Source of the DNA: Elusimicrobiota bacterium
Lineage (GTDB): Bacteria; Elusimicrobiota; Elusimicrobia; UBA1565
Direction of reading: 5' to 3'
NCBI GenBank assembly: GCA_041660925.1
Contig: JBAZVI010000004.1
Location: 62,001 to 126,000 of the forward strand
Length of the DNA stretch: 64,000 nucleotides
Shown here one piece after another: positions 51,401-59,223 of this stretch. The position numbers were made by a program, and so were the translations under genes. The notes below the pieces were generated by a model. The model was given only the letters and a program-made list of their open reading frames with translations, ran no database searches and was not told the DNA's origin. The stretch's first letter is position 1, and each line of letters begins with the position of its first letter.

Positions 51401-53038
51401 GGTCAGCAGTGCCGGCAGGAAGATGTTCTGGACGCCGAGGCGGTCGAAGCGGATGCTCGTCCCGTCCTTCTCGCTCAGGAGGAAGCGGCTGGGCATGCCG
51501 TCGGAGTCCATCTGCTGCGCAAGCAGGCTCGTGTAGGTATTGATGGGGCGCACGTAGAGCGGCAGACCGCCCGTGCCCTGGCCTGAAACGAAATAGACCA
51601 GCCGCCCGCCCGTCCCGTCCGCCCAGGTCACCGAGCCCCCGGGGTTCGCGTACAGCGTCTGGTCGTGCTCGGTCACCCAGCCGTAACCCCAGCGCGAGTC
51701 CTGGGCGCCCTGGCTGTTGTGGCTGGCCGACATGCGCAGGGCGGGTGAGCCCTCCGCGAGCCAGAGCATCACGGAGTACTGGTTGAGCTCACCTTCAGCG
51801 AGGTTGACCCCGCCCGTACAGCGGGGGTCTCCCTCGATGCTCTTGAGGTTCGAGAGCGTCTGTTGCTTCAGGAAAATCATATGCCCGACCGCGGCATTGA
51901 CGTTCCCCACCAGATCGGTCGCCTCGACGCGAACGATCCATTCCCCACCGTCCTTGGGGACAGTCGCCCCGGAGATGGTGTAGCTCCAGTCGGCTTCCTT
52001 CCCCGCGATGCCCGGCAGCGCGATCTTCGTCTCGGCATCGACGAAATCCGCCCCGTTCCAGTACTTGTGCTCTTTCGTGTCGAAGATGCTGAGCTCGACC
52101 TTCTGGATGCCGTAGTCGTCGGTCGAGGATCCCACGATTGGCCGGAAGACCCCGTTGACCTCGACGCTCGACATGGTGGTGAACGAGATGAGCGGCGGCT
52201 TGCCGTCGACGTAGAAGGTCCGGGCCTCGTCGTTCGACATGTGCCCGGCGCAGTCGGACGCGAAAGCATGGATCGTTATCGTCGATCCCCAGAGATTCTT
52301 CAGCGGCACGTCCCATTGCGTCGTTGCGAAGCCGGGATGGTAGATGATATCCGAGACCAAGGCCGGATTCGTGTTGGGTGTCATGGGGGGCAGAAGATGG
52401 ACCTGGCCTTCCGAGTCGGTCCAGGTCATGCTGCTACCGATGGTACAGAGCATGATCCCGTCGTCCGCGGACCCATGAAAGGTGTCGCTCGCCGAGACGA
52501 CCGTATTCGTCAGGGCAAGGGGATGCTGGACAGTGACTATGGGAACATCGCGGTCGACGTAGAACGACTCCGTCAGATTCCCTGCGCTGCAATCCTCGAC
52601 CTTGCTGTTGTTGCTCGCGTCGTAGCTCGCCAGGGATACGCCGATCGAGTTCGTATGCGGGCCCGTCGGGAGCGCGCTGTAGTCGCATCTCCAATACGCG
52701 CTGCTGAAGTTGAGCATGCCGACCACGCACGAACCGGCGGAAGCCGAGATGCCTCCGTCGATATACGTCTGCGTACCCGGCGGCAGTCCCGACGGCGGCA
52801 CATTGGTGATGAAGAGCCCACCCTGCACGGAAGGGCCGATGGGCGGGACGGGGGAATCGCCGAGTATCCGTCCGTTGGCTACGGCATGCAGGACGTCTAC
52901 GCTGCAGACCGCGCGCAGATCTCGCGGCAAGGCAGCGGAGAGAAGAAGGAGGAGGGAGAAGCTGCCGATACTCCTGAGGATGCAGGAATAGGCAAAAAAG
53001 CAGAAACGACCCAGTGTCGTGTTCCTCGGCGCGAACAA
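48440..53038 (-). CDS. RHS/YD-repeat protein with phospholipase A2-like toxin tip
   Basis: A 1532-residue protein from TTG 53038, which has AGAGGTG four bases upstream and a promoter at 53177-53205. An N-terminal hydrophobic signal (SFSLLLLLSAALP) and Ig-like region precede about 25 YD repeats (YDAQGNRVSETDPNGD type) that build the RHS shell. The RHS core ends at YDPRIGRFGQEDPIGL and NYTDPLGL. The last 125 residues carry CGPGGEG (PLA2 calcium-loop type), CCGGHDPC (His about 1460, matches the PLA2 His active-site pattern) and SCDDEFYRC (Asp motif). This predicts a Ca-dependent phospholipase released as a toxin against competing cells. The tip and the end of the core (below about 49050) are AT-richer than the repeats. 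Confidence 0.8.
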   Translation of the reverse strand: MFAPRNTTLGRFCFFAYSCILRSIGSFSLLLLLSAALPRDLRAVCSVDVLHAVANGRILGDSPVPPIGPSVQGGLFITNVPPSGLPPGTQTYIDGGISASAGSCVVGMLNFSSAYWRCDYSALPTGPHTNSIGVSLASYDASNNSKVEDCSAGNLTESFYVDRDVPIVTVQHPLALTNTVVSASDTFHGSADDGIMLCTIGSSMTWTDSEGQVHLLPPMTPNTNPALVSDIIYHPGFATTQWDVPLKNLWGSTITIHAFASDCAGHMSNDEARTFYVDGKPPLISFTTMSSVEVNGVFRPIVGSSTDDYGIQKVELSIFDTKEHKYWNGADFVDAETKIALPGIAGKEADWSYTISGATVPKDGGEWIVRVEATDLVGNVNAAVGHMIFLKQQTLSNLKSIEGDPRCTGGVNLAEGELNQYSVMLWLAEGSPALRMSASHNSQGAQDSRWGYGWVTEHDQTLYANPGGSVTWADGTGGRLVYFVSGQGTGGLPLYVRPINTYTSLLAQQMDSDGMPSRFLLSEKDGTSIRFDRLGVQNIFLPALLTDRNGSTLNYERDANGRLLKLTDIHGRYLTFSYGTNGRISVVRDSTGRSTSYTYDAQGNRVSETDPNGDMTGYAYDSAHRLTQVTFPSGGKRTYTYDVEGRVLSQSDDGGEHLQTYAYHASSTVLTDALGRQTVYEWKSRGGLKQPVRIEDPAGGVSAFGYDPNMNAVLQNDARNNPTHYEFDGNGNVTKAYDVLNHSVQLTYETAFNQPRTIKDAREHTTTLNYDPTNGNLSEVVDALGNATQMVYDAQGHTKQINNAAHGSTLFDYNSNGALISVTDSLQRTTQLQRDELSRLVANVDPAGKRTEFSYDAMGNLTEVKDALNGLTRYAYDPGREARLLKTVTDAKNHATGFGYDAAGRLNTVTNALGQSKSFSYDKQGNLKTVFDAKEQTISFEYDPLDRLISKTLPGTPALSYEYDAVGNLKRVSHPNGSVVAMTYDPANRVSETVQTLPGGHTVLLGYDYDANGNRILMASPWLTLNYTYDELDRLKTITDQLNRQTLFDYDALGRRTHMTLPNGTRTDYAYDAAGQLLSVTHLRVSDNSVLASVTYTYDAAGNRNTMTDAAGEHVFTYDNLHRLTGANHPAASNLATKAETFAYDAVGNRTADAVRTGYQYDAANRITQDSEYEYAHDDNGNLTGATGKLSHQTTTYAYDAENQLTQVTLPDGTVWNYKYDGLGRRIEKSSGTLASQIVRYVYDNEDILAMLDGDNQFLAVFLHGPGIDEPLGIAKADGSQYLMHADGLGSIIAHSDINGNLVERVEYEAYGKPVFIDLRGTPTTSGQSFTGSLYAFTAREWDEERGQYDFRYRQGYDPRIGRFGQEDPIGLANGNMNLYVHARRGNLYEYVSNSPGNYTDPLGLMPLDLPPGWGDIRNRYPVILFYGPKQANPCGPGGEGPEFLQTHGGKDFRQCCGGHDPCYLDGDPGGRTRQSCDDEFYRCMQNTAGMNRVAQSWATLYYRSVRMGGRFYYNYGYVKPVCRESSPYSIQ

Positions 53039-53100
53039 GCCACACCTCTGCGTCAGTAAGATGTGCTGCCCGGCGCCGTCCGCTGCGGATTCGCGCCGTC
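52982..53100 (-). repeat. Leader repeat copy 1 (5' end of RHS gene)
   Basis: About 119 bases covering the upstream region, ribosome site and first codons of the RHS gene. A close copy lies at 55612-55995, where it is split by element C. The central stretch (53020-53056) is identical in both. Confidence 0.8.
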
Positions 53101-53176
53101 CACTTCTACTTCACGACCCTCGACCGCATTGTAACCGCAGTCACTTCCGTCCGATCATTGCGACCCTGCGCTGTAG

Positions 53177-53205
53177 TTTATAACTCACCCGCAAATTTCT
53201 GTCAA
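53177..53205 (-). promoter_or_regulatory. Sigma70-type promoter of the RHS gene
   Basis: Minus strand TTGACA (complement of 53200-53205), 17-base spacer, TATAAA (complement of 53177-53182). Near-consensus. The predicted leader to the TTG start is about 130 bases. Confidence 0.75.
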
Positions 53206-53286
53206 GCGAATTCGCGCAAGTCATTCATTCAAACATCAAAAACATAACCCCCCAATCCCCCGTCGAGCCCCGACGAGCCCTTCCCC

Positions 53287-53315
53287 GGTGCCTGTCACTC
53301 TCCTAATGGAACTAA
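53287..53315 (+). repeat. Solo copy of the transposase-unit end
   Basis: Contains GTGCCTGTCACTCTCCTAAT followed by GGAACTAA. It is the variant found in the short element at 30458, and lies 15 bases outside the left end of the transposase unit. Confidence 0.75.
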
Positions 53316-53330
53316 CAGTTCTCTCACAAC

Positions 53331-54242
53331 GGTGCCTGTCACTGAACTAATGGAACTAAATCACCCTGCCGCGCGTAGTCTGGGCATGGGCAGACCTCGA
53401 CGCATCCATTTTCCCGGGGCGGTCTATCACGTCTTCTCCCGCGGCAATGCGCGGCAGAACATCTTCCTGGAAGACTCGGACTACCAGATGTTCCTACTCC
53501 TGCTCGCAGCCGAGAAGAACCGATCCCCCTTCGAGCTCTTCGGATATTGCCTCATGCCGAACCACCTGCACCTTCTCATCCGCGTCGCCAAGCAACCGCT
53601 ACGCATCATTATGAAGCGGATCCTCGGGCGCTACGCGCGCTTCTTTAACATCCGCTGCAAGCGTACAGGGCATGTGTTCGAGAGCCGCTACAAGGCCCCC
53701 CTATGCTGCGACGACATCTACCTCAAAGAGCTTCTCCGCTATATCCATCTCAACCCCGTGAGGGCGGAGCTCTGCTCCCGTCCCGAGCAGTGGCTCTGGT
53801 CGAGTCACGCACACTACCTGGGGATGAGAGCGGAACCCTTCGTAGACTCCGCCTTCCCCCTCTCGATGTTCGGCAATGACCCTCGAATGGCACGGAAGTT
53901 CTACGCGGACTTCGTATCAGAGGGCCTGGACTGCCCTCCCCCCTTACTCACCGAGGACTTGCCCGAGATTCCCCATCAGACCCCTACTAAAGGGAAGGAG
54001 GTACTGGATCTGGCTGCATTAGCCGCTCGTATCGAGCGTAGGAGAGGGCTCGGGGAGGACGTTCTGCGCGGGCCATGCCGCAGCAGGGAGGTCGCGGCGG
54101 CTAGAAAGGAATTCGCGATTGAAGCCTACGCCTGCGGCTTCGGGCCCGGAGCCATCGCCTGCTTCATCGGCCGTTCCTGCTCGGCCGTATGTCGGATGGT
54201 CCGCCCACCCGGTTTAGTTCCATTAGTTCAGTGACAGGCACC
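53331..54242 (+). mobile_element. RAYT transposase unit with perfect 30-base inverted ends
   Basis: Bases 53331-53360 and 54213-54242 are exact inverted copies, enclosing one Y1-type transposase gene. The gene's stop codon lies inside the right end. The unit abuts a truncated gene on its right (54247) and a solo end on its left (53287). Confidence 0.85.
53386..54234 (+). CDS. REP-associated tyrosine (Y1) transposase
   Basis: A 282-residue protein. The ATG at 53386 (MGRPRRIHFPGAVYHVF) matches the usual family start; an in-frame GTG at 53332 is inside the inverted repeat. The Y1/HUH core shows FSRGNARQNIF, YCLMPNHLHLLIRV (His-x-His metal motif), a Tyr-containing helix around ILGRYARFFNIR, GHVFESRYKA and YIHLNPVRAE. 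It would nick and rejoin single-stranded DNA at short palindromes. The C-terminal 70 residues (REVAAARKEFAIEAYACGFG, FIGRSCSAVCRMV) look like an added helix-turn-helix of the type seen in long RAYTs. It is likely to be active on the palindromic ends found here and at 30458. Confidence 0.9.
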   Translation: MGRPRRIHFPGAVYHVFSRGNARQNIFLEDSDYQMFLLLLAAEKNRSPFELFGYCLMPNHLHLLIRVAKQPLRIIMKRILGRYARFFNIRCKRTGHVFESRYKAPLCCDDIYLKELLRYIHLNPVRAELCSRPEQWLWSSHAHYLGMRAEPFVDSAFPLSMFGNDPRMARKFYADFVSEGLDCPPPLLTEDLPEIPHQTPTKGKEVLDLAALAARIERRRGLGEDVLRGPCRSREVAAARKEFAIEAYACGFGPGAIACFIGRSCSAVCRMVRPPGLVPLVQ

Positions 54243-54246
54243 GGGG

Positions 54247-54627
54247 TTAATCACCTATTCGAAATGCAATCCCCCCCAAATCACTCCCGGAACTAGGCTC
54301 GGGCTCTAAAATTGAAGCCTTAGACCATCCATCGCAATGTCCTCGCCCCGCAGTCGTCACGTTATGATGGTTAATCTCCCAATTCCAAGCACCCTCTGTA
54401 TGAGACAGCCCCGCAAACCAATCATATTTCTGCATCGGGCCACCGGTGTCAAATAAGTTTGGGTTTCCGCTGTCATCCATGGGCCACCACCAACCAGTCC
54501 AAGGCCATGGGTGCATTGACTCCGCAGACTCAGTAAAAGGCATTGCGGTAATAGGGGTCAGTACCAATACACAAAGCAGAATCGAAGCGATTGGGAAACG
54601 ACGTCTCATCGGGATAGTGACAATCAT
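54247..54627 (-). CDS. Truncated transglutaminase-elicitor-like secreted protein
   Basis: A 126-residue protein; an in-frame ATG at 54609 (MRRRFPIASILLCVLVL) may be the real start of the signal peptide. The mature part has WPWTGWWWP, GGPMQKYDWF and GHCDGWSKASILEPEP, which fit the start of a transglutaminase-elicitor-type domain, with the Cys of GHCDGW as the expected nucleophile. The frame stops 5 bases before the right end of the transposase unit, so the part with the catalytic His and Asp is missing. Probably a gene cut by the transposase unit. Composition is AT-rich. Identification is from remembered family motifs and is moderate. Confidence 0.5.
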   Translation of the reverse strand: MIVTIPMRRRFPIASILLCVLVLTPITAMPFTESAESMHPWPWTGWWWPMDDSGNPNLFDTGGPMQKYDWFAGLSHTEGAWNWEINHHNVTTAGRGHCDGWSKASILEPEPSSGSDLGGIAFRIGD

Positions 54628-54881
54628 GGGATTGTCTATTTACTACGATTAACTTCTTGCAAAAAAATCGAGAATAATGGTTTCGATCAAAATCGTAATA
54701 GAGCGGCCACGGAAACTCCGGTGTCCATATTTGGCGGATAATTCTCGAATTTGAATCTTTGTGCTGCAATTCGACGTAGTAACATGGGCCATGCAAAGCA
54801 GATAACAACGTAGATTTCCCCTTAAAATACGCCGTGACATTTTCAATGCGTTCTATTCGCGCTGCCTGGGGACCATTTTTT
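54530..54881 (-). pseudogene. Frameshifted C-terminal part of the 54853 gene
   Basis: One base shift at the A7 run (54876-54882) lets the reading of the 54853-55533 gene continue for about 115 codons without a stop. It gives ARIERIENVTAYFKGKSTLL, YYVELQHKDSNSRIIRQIW and PEFPWPLYYDFDRNHYSRFF, which look like real protein. The annotated stop just after the run is therefore probably caused by a lost A, by slippage, or by a sequence error. The tail overlaps the start of the 54627 gene. Confidence 0.55.
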
Positions 54882-55533
54882 TCCGACTCTCTAGGCGTAC
54901 TTCTTTACCAGAATGCTGGGGGAGACTCGCACTAATGAAAGCTCGGCACTCCTTCCCACTAAACGGCTTCACGCTTTGCGAGTACTCTTCCACATAACTA
55001 TGCCGCGGGAACCGGAATGCCTGCGTTAATTCGCCGCCATCCTTTTCAAGCCTAAGCGGGAAAACTGGACTTGGGGAATCGTGATCATCTAGAGGATAAT
55101 CCTTGTCATAGAGCGCGTTGTAGAATTCTTTAACTGACGTCTCTTTAAACTTCCCTTCGTAATAGTCGTAATAAATGGATTTTGATAGACGCAAACTGGG
55201 TTGTTCGTAGTACATCTCCAACTTACTTTCTGCGAAATCATCTTCGCGCGTTTTCTCAATCACTACATACTGTTTCCCGTTAATGCTTGTGGTTTTTGCG
55301 ACGGTGTATTTCCATGTTGCAGGACCGCCCCAATCATCTCCCGTCGAGGATAGATATCCTTGCATGACCCACGAATCTCCAATTTTCCAAACGGGCGACC
55401 ATGCAGTTGGGAGCAAGTCTGACTTCTGCGTGGCACTTACAGACAGTTGTTGTGCCCGTATCGTCGCAATGTTAATCAGAAAGAAGTAAAAGGCAATACA
55501 AATAAGATACAGAGATTTTGATTTCATCATCAT
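54853..55533 (-). CDS. Secreted protein of unknown family, probably frameshifted
   Basis: A 226-residue protein from the first of three ATGs at 55533, with GAGGAA upstream. A signal peptide (MKSKSLYLICIAFYFFLINI, ending near RAQ) is followed by KIGDSWVMQGYL, a Trp/Tyr-rich beta-type region and a Lys/Glu-rich end. I recognise no family. The frame also continues upstream to TTG 55668, where the first codons equal those of the RHS protein because of the duplicated leader; that start is probably spurious. The sequence is clearly AT-richer than the chromosome around it. See 54530-54881 for the likely true C-terminus. Confidence 0.5.
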   Translation of the reverse strand: MMMKSKSLYLICIAFYFFLINIATIRAQQLSVSATQKSDLLPTAWSPVWKIGDSWVMQGYLSSTGDDWGGPATWKYTVAKTTSINGKQYVVIEKTREDDFAESKLEMYYEQPSLRLSKSIYYDYYEGKFKETSVKEFYNALYDKDYPLDDHDSPSPVFPLRLEKDGGELTQAFRFPRHSYVEEYSQSVKPFSGKECRAFISASLPQHSGKEVRLESRKKMVPRQRE

Positions 55534-55611
55534 ATTCCTCGCTCGGCATTCAGTGCCTGAGGTCAACTTAAGGGAATTGGTGGATAGCGGAAGACCGACA
55601 TTCCCGCGGGC

Positions 55612-55995
55612 GCAGGAATAGGCAGAAAAGCAGGCATACGCCAGCGTAGTGTTCCTCGGCGCGAACAAGCCACACCTCTGCGTCAGAGAGAGTGCCTACG
55701 ATAATTCCCGCAGGCCTGAGCGGGATGGATTTCGATTGCCGGCAAGGCGCGAGGAGCGAGGATAGCGTGCGCTATCTGAGCGACGAGCAACGCCGCCGAC
55801 GGTCGAAAGCCGCCCGCCCTTCGGGAGGCCCGATTCCGGCCGAGCTCTTCGTTGCTCCTCGCTTACATAGCTCAAGCTATGCGCGCTCGTCGCGCCTCGA
55901 CCTCGTCTCAGACTCGGGCCTCCCAGGCCTGCGGGAATTATCGTAGGCACTCTGAATGTGCGGCCCGGCGCCGTCCGCTGCGGCTCTGCGCCGTC
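55612..55995 (-). repeat. Leader repeat copy 2, interrupted by element C
   Basis: Flanks 55612-55688 and 55954-55995 together match 52982-53100. The 265 bp between them are element C. The promoter of copy 1 is not included in the duplicated part. Confidence 0.75.
55689..55953. mobile_element. Inverted-repeat element C, 265 bp
   Basis: Perfect 30-base inverted ends (55689-55718 and 55924-55953). The ends differ from those of elements A and B, but the interior shares the GGCAAGGCGCGAGGAGCGAG block and the ATAGC-loop-GCTAT stems with them. No coding capacity. The uninterrupted leader copy at 52982-53100 gives an empty-site comparison. Confidence 0.82.
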
Positions 55996-56007
55996 TGCGT
56001 CTGCGGC

Positions 56008-57120
56008 TCAGCGGCCGTCTTCGCGGGACTCGGTGGGGATGCGCTCCTTGCTCGCCTTGTCGAAGAGGTGCGCGCGGGCGGGGGTGAAGCGCAGGTGGAC
56101 CTGCTGGCCGGGCTCGGGGTCGAAGGAGGCGTCGACGGTGGCGAGGAGGCGGCTCTCGCCGACCTTGAGGTAGAGGTTGCGGCGGTGGCCGAGCAGTTCG
56201 ACGACCTCGACGCCGGCGGCGGTCGCGTCCGCGCCGCCCGAGAAGGAGACCTGCAGGTCGTCGGGACGCAGGCCGAGCACCACGGCCCGGGGCTCGGAGA
56301 GGGCCTTCCCGGCGTCCAGGAGCCGGGGCGCCGGCACGTCCATGACCGCGTTGCGGAAGCGCGGGCCCTCGGGGCCCTCGAGGAGCTGGCCGTCGACGAA
56401 GTTCATCGTGGGGCTGCCGATGAAGCCCGCGACGAAGAGGTTCGCGGGACGGCAGAAGACCTCCTCGGGCGTGCCCACCTGCTGGATGCGCCCGCCGTTG
56501 AGGATGGCGATGCGGGTGGCGAGCGTCATGGCCTCGACCTGGTCGTGCGTGACGTAGAGGATCGTCGAGTTCAGGCGCTGGTGGAGCTTCGCGATCTCGA
56601 TGCGCATCTCCTCGCGCAGCTTCGCGTCGAGGTTGCTCAGCGGCTCGTCGAAGAGGAAGACCTTGGGCTTGCGCACGATGGCGCGCCCGATGGCCACGCG
56701 CTGGCGCTGTCCGCCGGAGAGCTGGCGCGGCGTGCGCGCGAGCAGCGGCCCGATCTGCAGGATGGCGGCCGCCTCCTTCACGCGCGCCTCGACCTCGGGC
56801 TTCGGCATGCGCCGCAGGCGCAGCCCGAAGTTCATGTTCTCCTCGACGGTCATGTGCGGGTAGAGCGCGTAGTCCTGGAAGACCATCGCGATCTCGCGGT
56901 CGCGCGGCGGCAGCTCGTTGACGACCTGCTCGCCGATGGCGATCTCGCCCTCGGTGATCTCCTCGAGGCCCGCGACCATGCGCAGCAGGGTGCTCTTGCC
57001 GCAGCCGGAGGGCCCGACGAGGACCATGAACTCGCGCTCGGCGACGTCGAGGCTGACGTCGTGGAGCACCTCGACGTCCTTGTAGCGCTTGGAGATGTTT
57101 CGAAGAGTGACGGTTGCCAT
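56008..57120 (-). CDS. Sugar ABC transporter ATPase, MsmK/UgpC type
   Basis: A 370-residue ATPase that powers carbohydrate import. The nucleotide domain has Walker A GPSGCGKST, Q-loop FQDYALYPHMT, signature LSGGQRQR, Walker B VFLFDEP and the switch His in YVTHDQVEAMTL. The C-terminal 130 residues form the OB-type regulatory domain typical of the MalK/MsmK/UgpC group (VVLGLRPDDLQV, GQQVHLRF). Last gene of the five-gene operon, 10 bases after the permease gene. Such ATPases often serve several importers, so it need not be dedicated. Confidence 0.9.
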   Translation of the reverse strand: MATVTLRNISKRYKDVEVLHDVSLDVAEREFMVLVGPSGCGKSTLLRMVAGLEEITEGEIAIGEQVVNELPPRDREIAMVFQDYALYPHMTVEENMNFGLRLRRMPKPEVEARVKEAAAILQIGPLLARTPRQLSGGQRQRVAIGRAIVRKPKVFLFDEPLSNLDAKLREEMRIEIAKLHQRLNSTILYVTHDQVEAMTLATRIAILNGGRIQQVGTPEEVFCRPANLFVAGFIGSPTMNFVDGQLLEGPEGPRFRNAVMDVPAPRLLDAGKALSEPRAVVLGLRPDDLQVSFSGGADATAAGVEVVELLGHRRNLYLKVGESRLLATVDASFDPEPGQQVHLRFTPARAHLFDKASKERIPTESREDGR

Positions 57121-57130
57121 TAGGGGTGCC

Positions 57131-57991
57131 TCATCCTTTCACGCCGCCCAAAGTCAGGCCCGAGATCAGCCATTTCGAGGAATAGAGGAAGACGCCGAGC
57201 ACGGGGATGGTGACGAGGATGGAGGCGGCGGCGAACATGCCCCACTGCGTCAGGTACTGACCCTGCAGCTCGAAGAGGCCCAGCGTCCAGGTGTAGCGGT
57301 TCGCGTCGGTGAGCACGACCCGCGCGACCAGGTACTCGTTCCAAGCCTGGGTGAAGTTGAAGAGGAAGGCGATGGCCAGCGCGGGCGTCGAGAGGGGCAG
57401 GATGACGCGCAGGAAGGCGCCGAAGCGCGTCGTGCCGTCGACGAGCGCGGCCTCCTCGAGCGAGCGCGGGATGGTGTCGTAGTAGCCCTTGAGGATCCAG
57501 ATGCTGAAGGGCAGCGAGGTCACCGAGTAGGCGATGATCATCCCGAGATAGGTGTTCACGAGCCCCAGGCGCATGATCATGAGGAAGAGCGGCAAGAGGA
57601 GCATCGAGGCCGGGATCATCTCGTTGCCGAGCAGCATCGTCAGGCCCGTGCGCCGGCCGGGGAAGCTGAAGCGCGAGAACGCGTAGCCGGCGAGCGCGGC
57701 CAGCGAGACGCCGAGCAGCGCGGTCGTGCAGGTGATGATCAGCGAGTTCCACAGCCAGAGGAGGAAGTTCGTCTCGTGGAGCACCTTCGCGTAGGAGGCG
57801 AAGCTCGCGCCCGTGGGGATGAGGGCGAGCTCGGTCGAGACGATGCGGTCTCCCGGGCGCAGGGAGACCGAGAAGATGCGCAGCAGCGGATAGACGCAGA
57901 GGAAGGAGGCGAGCAGCAGCCCGGCGTGGATGAGGACGGCGGTCAGCGGCCCGCCCGTCGGGCGGCCCGCGGCGTGCTTCTTGAGCCCCAT
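57131..57991 (-). CDS. Sugar ABC transporter permease, MalG type
   Basis: A 286-residue permease. I chose ATG 57991 (MGLKKHAAGRP), which has GGGAG upstream, over a TTG 24 bases earlier. Six helices are predicted. The EAA loop that docks the ATPase is SLEEAALVDGTTRFGAFLRVILPLS. The start lies 20 bases after the stop of the MalF-type gene. Partners are the permease at 58012, the binding protein at 59220 and the ATPase at 56008; maltodextrin is the likely substrate given the amylase gene. Confidence 0.9.
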   Translation of the reverse strand: MGLKKHAAGRPTGGPLTAVLIHAGLLLASFLCVYPLLRIFSVSLRPGDRIVSTELALIPTGASFASYAKVLHETNFLLWLWNSLIITCTTALLGVSLAALAGYAFSRFSFPGRRTGLTMLLGNEMIPASMLLLPLFLMIMRLGLVNTYLGMIIAYSVTSLPFSIWILKGYYDTIPRSLEEAALVDGTTRFGAFLRVILPLSTPALAIAFLFNFTQAWNEYLVARVVLTDANRYTWTLGLFELQGQYLTQWGMFAAASILVTIPVLGVFLYSSKWLISGLTLGGVKG

Positions 57992-58011
57992 ATCAGGGTG
58001 CTCCCATGAAA

Positions 58012-59223
58012 TCAATCACGCTCATAGACCGACTCCGTGCCCTTGGTCGCCTTCAGCCAGGCCATCGAGAAGGCGAAGAGGATGAGGAAGATGACGATGG
58101 CGAAGGCGGCGCTGTAGCTGTAGCGGTAGTAGGTGAAGGCCGCCTTGTACAGGGCCGAGACGAGGATGTCGGCGTCCTCCGTCCCCCCCGCCTGCCCGGT
58201 CACGAGGTAGATGACGTTGATGTTGTTGAAGGTCCAGACCGTGCCCAGCGTCACCGCCGGCGCGAGCACCGGCTTGATGAGCGGCAGGGTGATCATGCGG
58301 AACTGCTGGAAGGCCGAGGCGCCGTCGATGGCGGCCGCGTCGTAGTAGTGCTGGGAGATGCTCTGCAGTCCGCCCAGGATGACGACCATCATGAAGGGGA
58401 TGCCGAGCCAGACGTTGATGATGGCGCAGGTCAGGAAGGGGTGCAGGGTCAGCCACTGCACCGGCGCGACGCCGAGAGAGGAGAGCCACGGGAAGACCGC
58501 GAGGAGACGGCCGATGAGCACGTTGATGAAGCCGTACTGGGAGTGGAACTCGCCGCGCATGGCGAGCACGGCCACGACCTGCGGCATCGCCCAGGGGACG
58601 ACGAGCAAGGTGCGGTAGAGGCCCTTGAGGCGCAGCTTGCGGTTGAGGAGCAGGGCCAGCGCGAAGCCGCCGACGACGTGAAAGAACACGTTCACGAAGG
58701 TCCAGCCGAAGGTGCGCAGCAGCAGGCGCCAGAAGGTGACCTCCGAGAGCGGCGAGGAGGTGAAGACCTTCCCGAAGTGCTTGAGCCCGACGAAGGGCAG
58801 CTCGCCGGTGCGGCTCCAGTGCAGGATGGTCGTGAGCTTGAGGTCGTGGAAGGCGAGCCAGACCTCGAAGCCGAGCGGATAGATGATGAGGATGGCGAGG
58901 CCGAGCACGCCGGGGGCGAGCAGCATGTAGGGCAGCGCCCAGCGCCCGCGCACGACGAACTTGAAGAGCGCGGCCAGGGCCGCCTCGAGGGCGAAGGCCC
59001 AGAGCCCGACGCGGACGACCGCGCCGGGAGCGCCGGCGGTCAAAGGCAGGGACCCCAGGACGACGAGCGCCGGCACGGCGACGAGCACGGCGGGGAGGAA
59101 CCAGGCGCGGTCCCAGCGATGGAAGTGGACCCAGAGATAGGCCTCGAGCACGGCCACCGCCGCGAAGATGACGAGGGTGAAATGGAGGACCTGGAGCACC
59201 GAGGCGGCGAGGATGGCGCTCAT
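58012..59223 (-). CDS. Sugar ABC transporter permease, MalF type
   Basis: A 403-residue permease, longer than average. Extra N-terminal helices (about residues 1-95) precede the standard six-helix core (from ALPYMLLAPGVLGLAILIIYPLG), as in MalF-type proteins. The EAA loop is YDAAAIDGASAFQQFRMITL. The start overlaps the stop of the binding-protein gene (ATGA), so the two are translationally coupled. Confidence 0.9.
   Translation of the reverse strand: MSAILAASVLQVLHFTLVIFAAVAVLEAYLWVHFHRWDRAWFLPAVLVAVPALVVLGSLPLTAGAPGAVVRVGLWAFALEAALAALFKFVVRGRWALPYMLLAPGVLGLAILIIYPLGFEVWLAFHDLKLTTILHWSRTGELPFVGLKHFGKVFTSSPLSEVTFWRLLLRTFGWTFVNVFFHVVGGFALALLLNRKLRLKGLYRTLLVVPWAMPQVVAVLAMRGEFHSQYGFINVLIGRLLAVFPWLSSLGVAPVQWLTLHPFLTCAIINVWLGIPFMMVVILGGLQSISQHYYDAAAIDGASAFQQFRMITLPLIKPVLAPAVTLGTVWTFNNINVIYLVTGQAGGTEDADILVSALYKAAFTYYRYSYSAAFAIVIFLILFAFSMAWLKATKGTESVYERD

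Noticed and set aside
54649..54846. Separate small gene (65 codons) in the AT-rich island
   Set aside because: It is out of frame with the coherent frameshifted continuation of the 54853 gene, which explains the region better.
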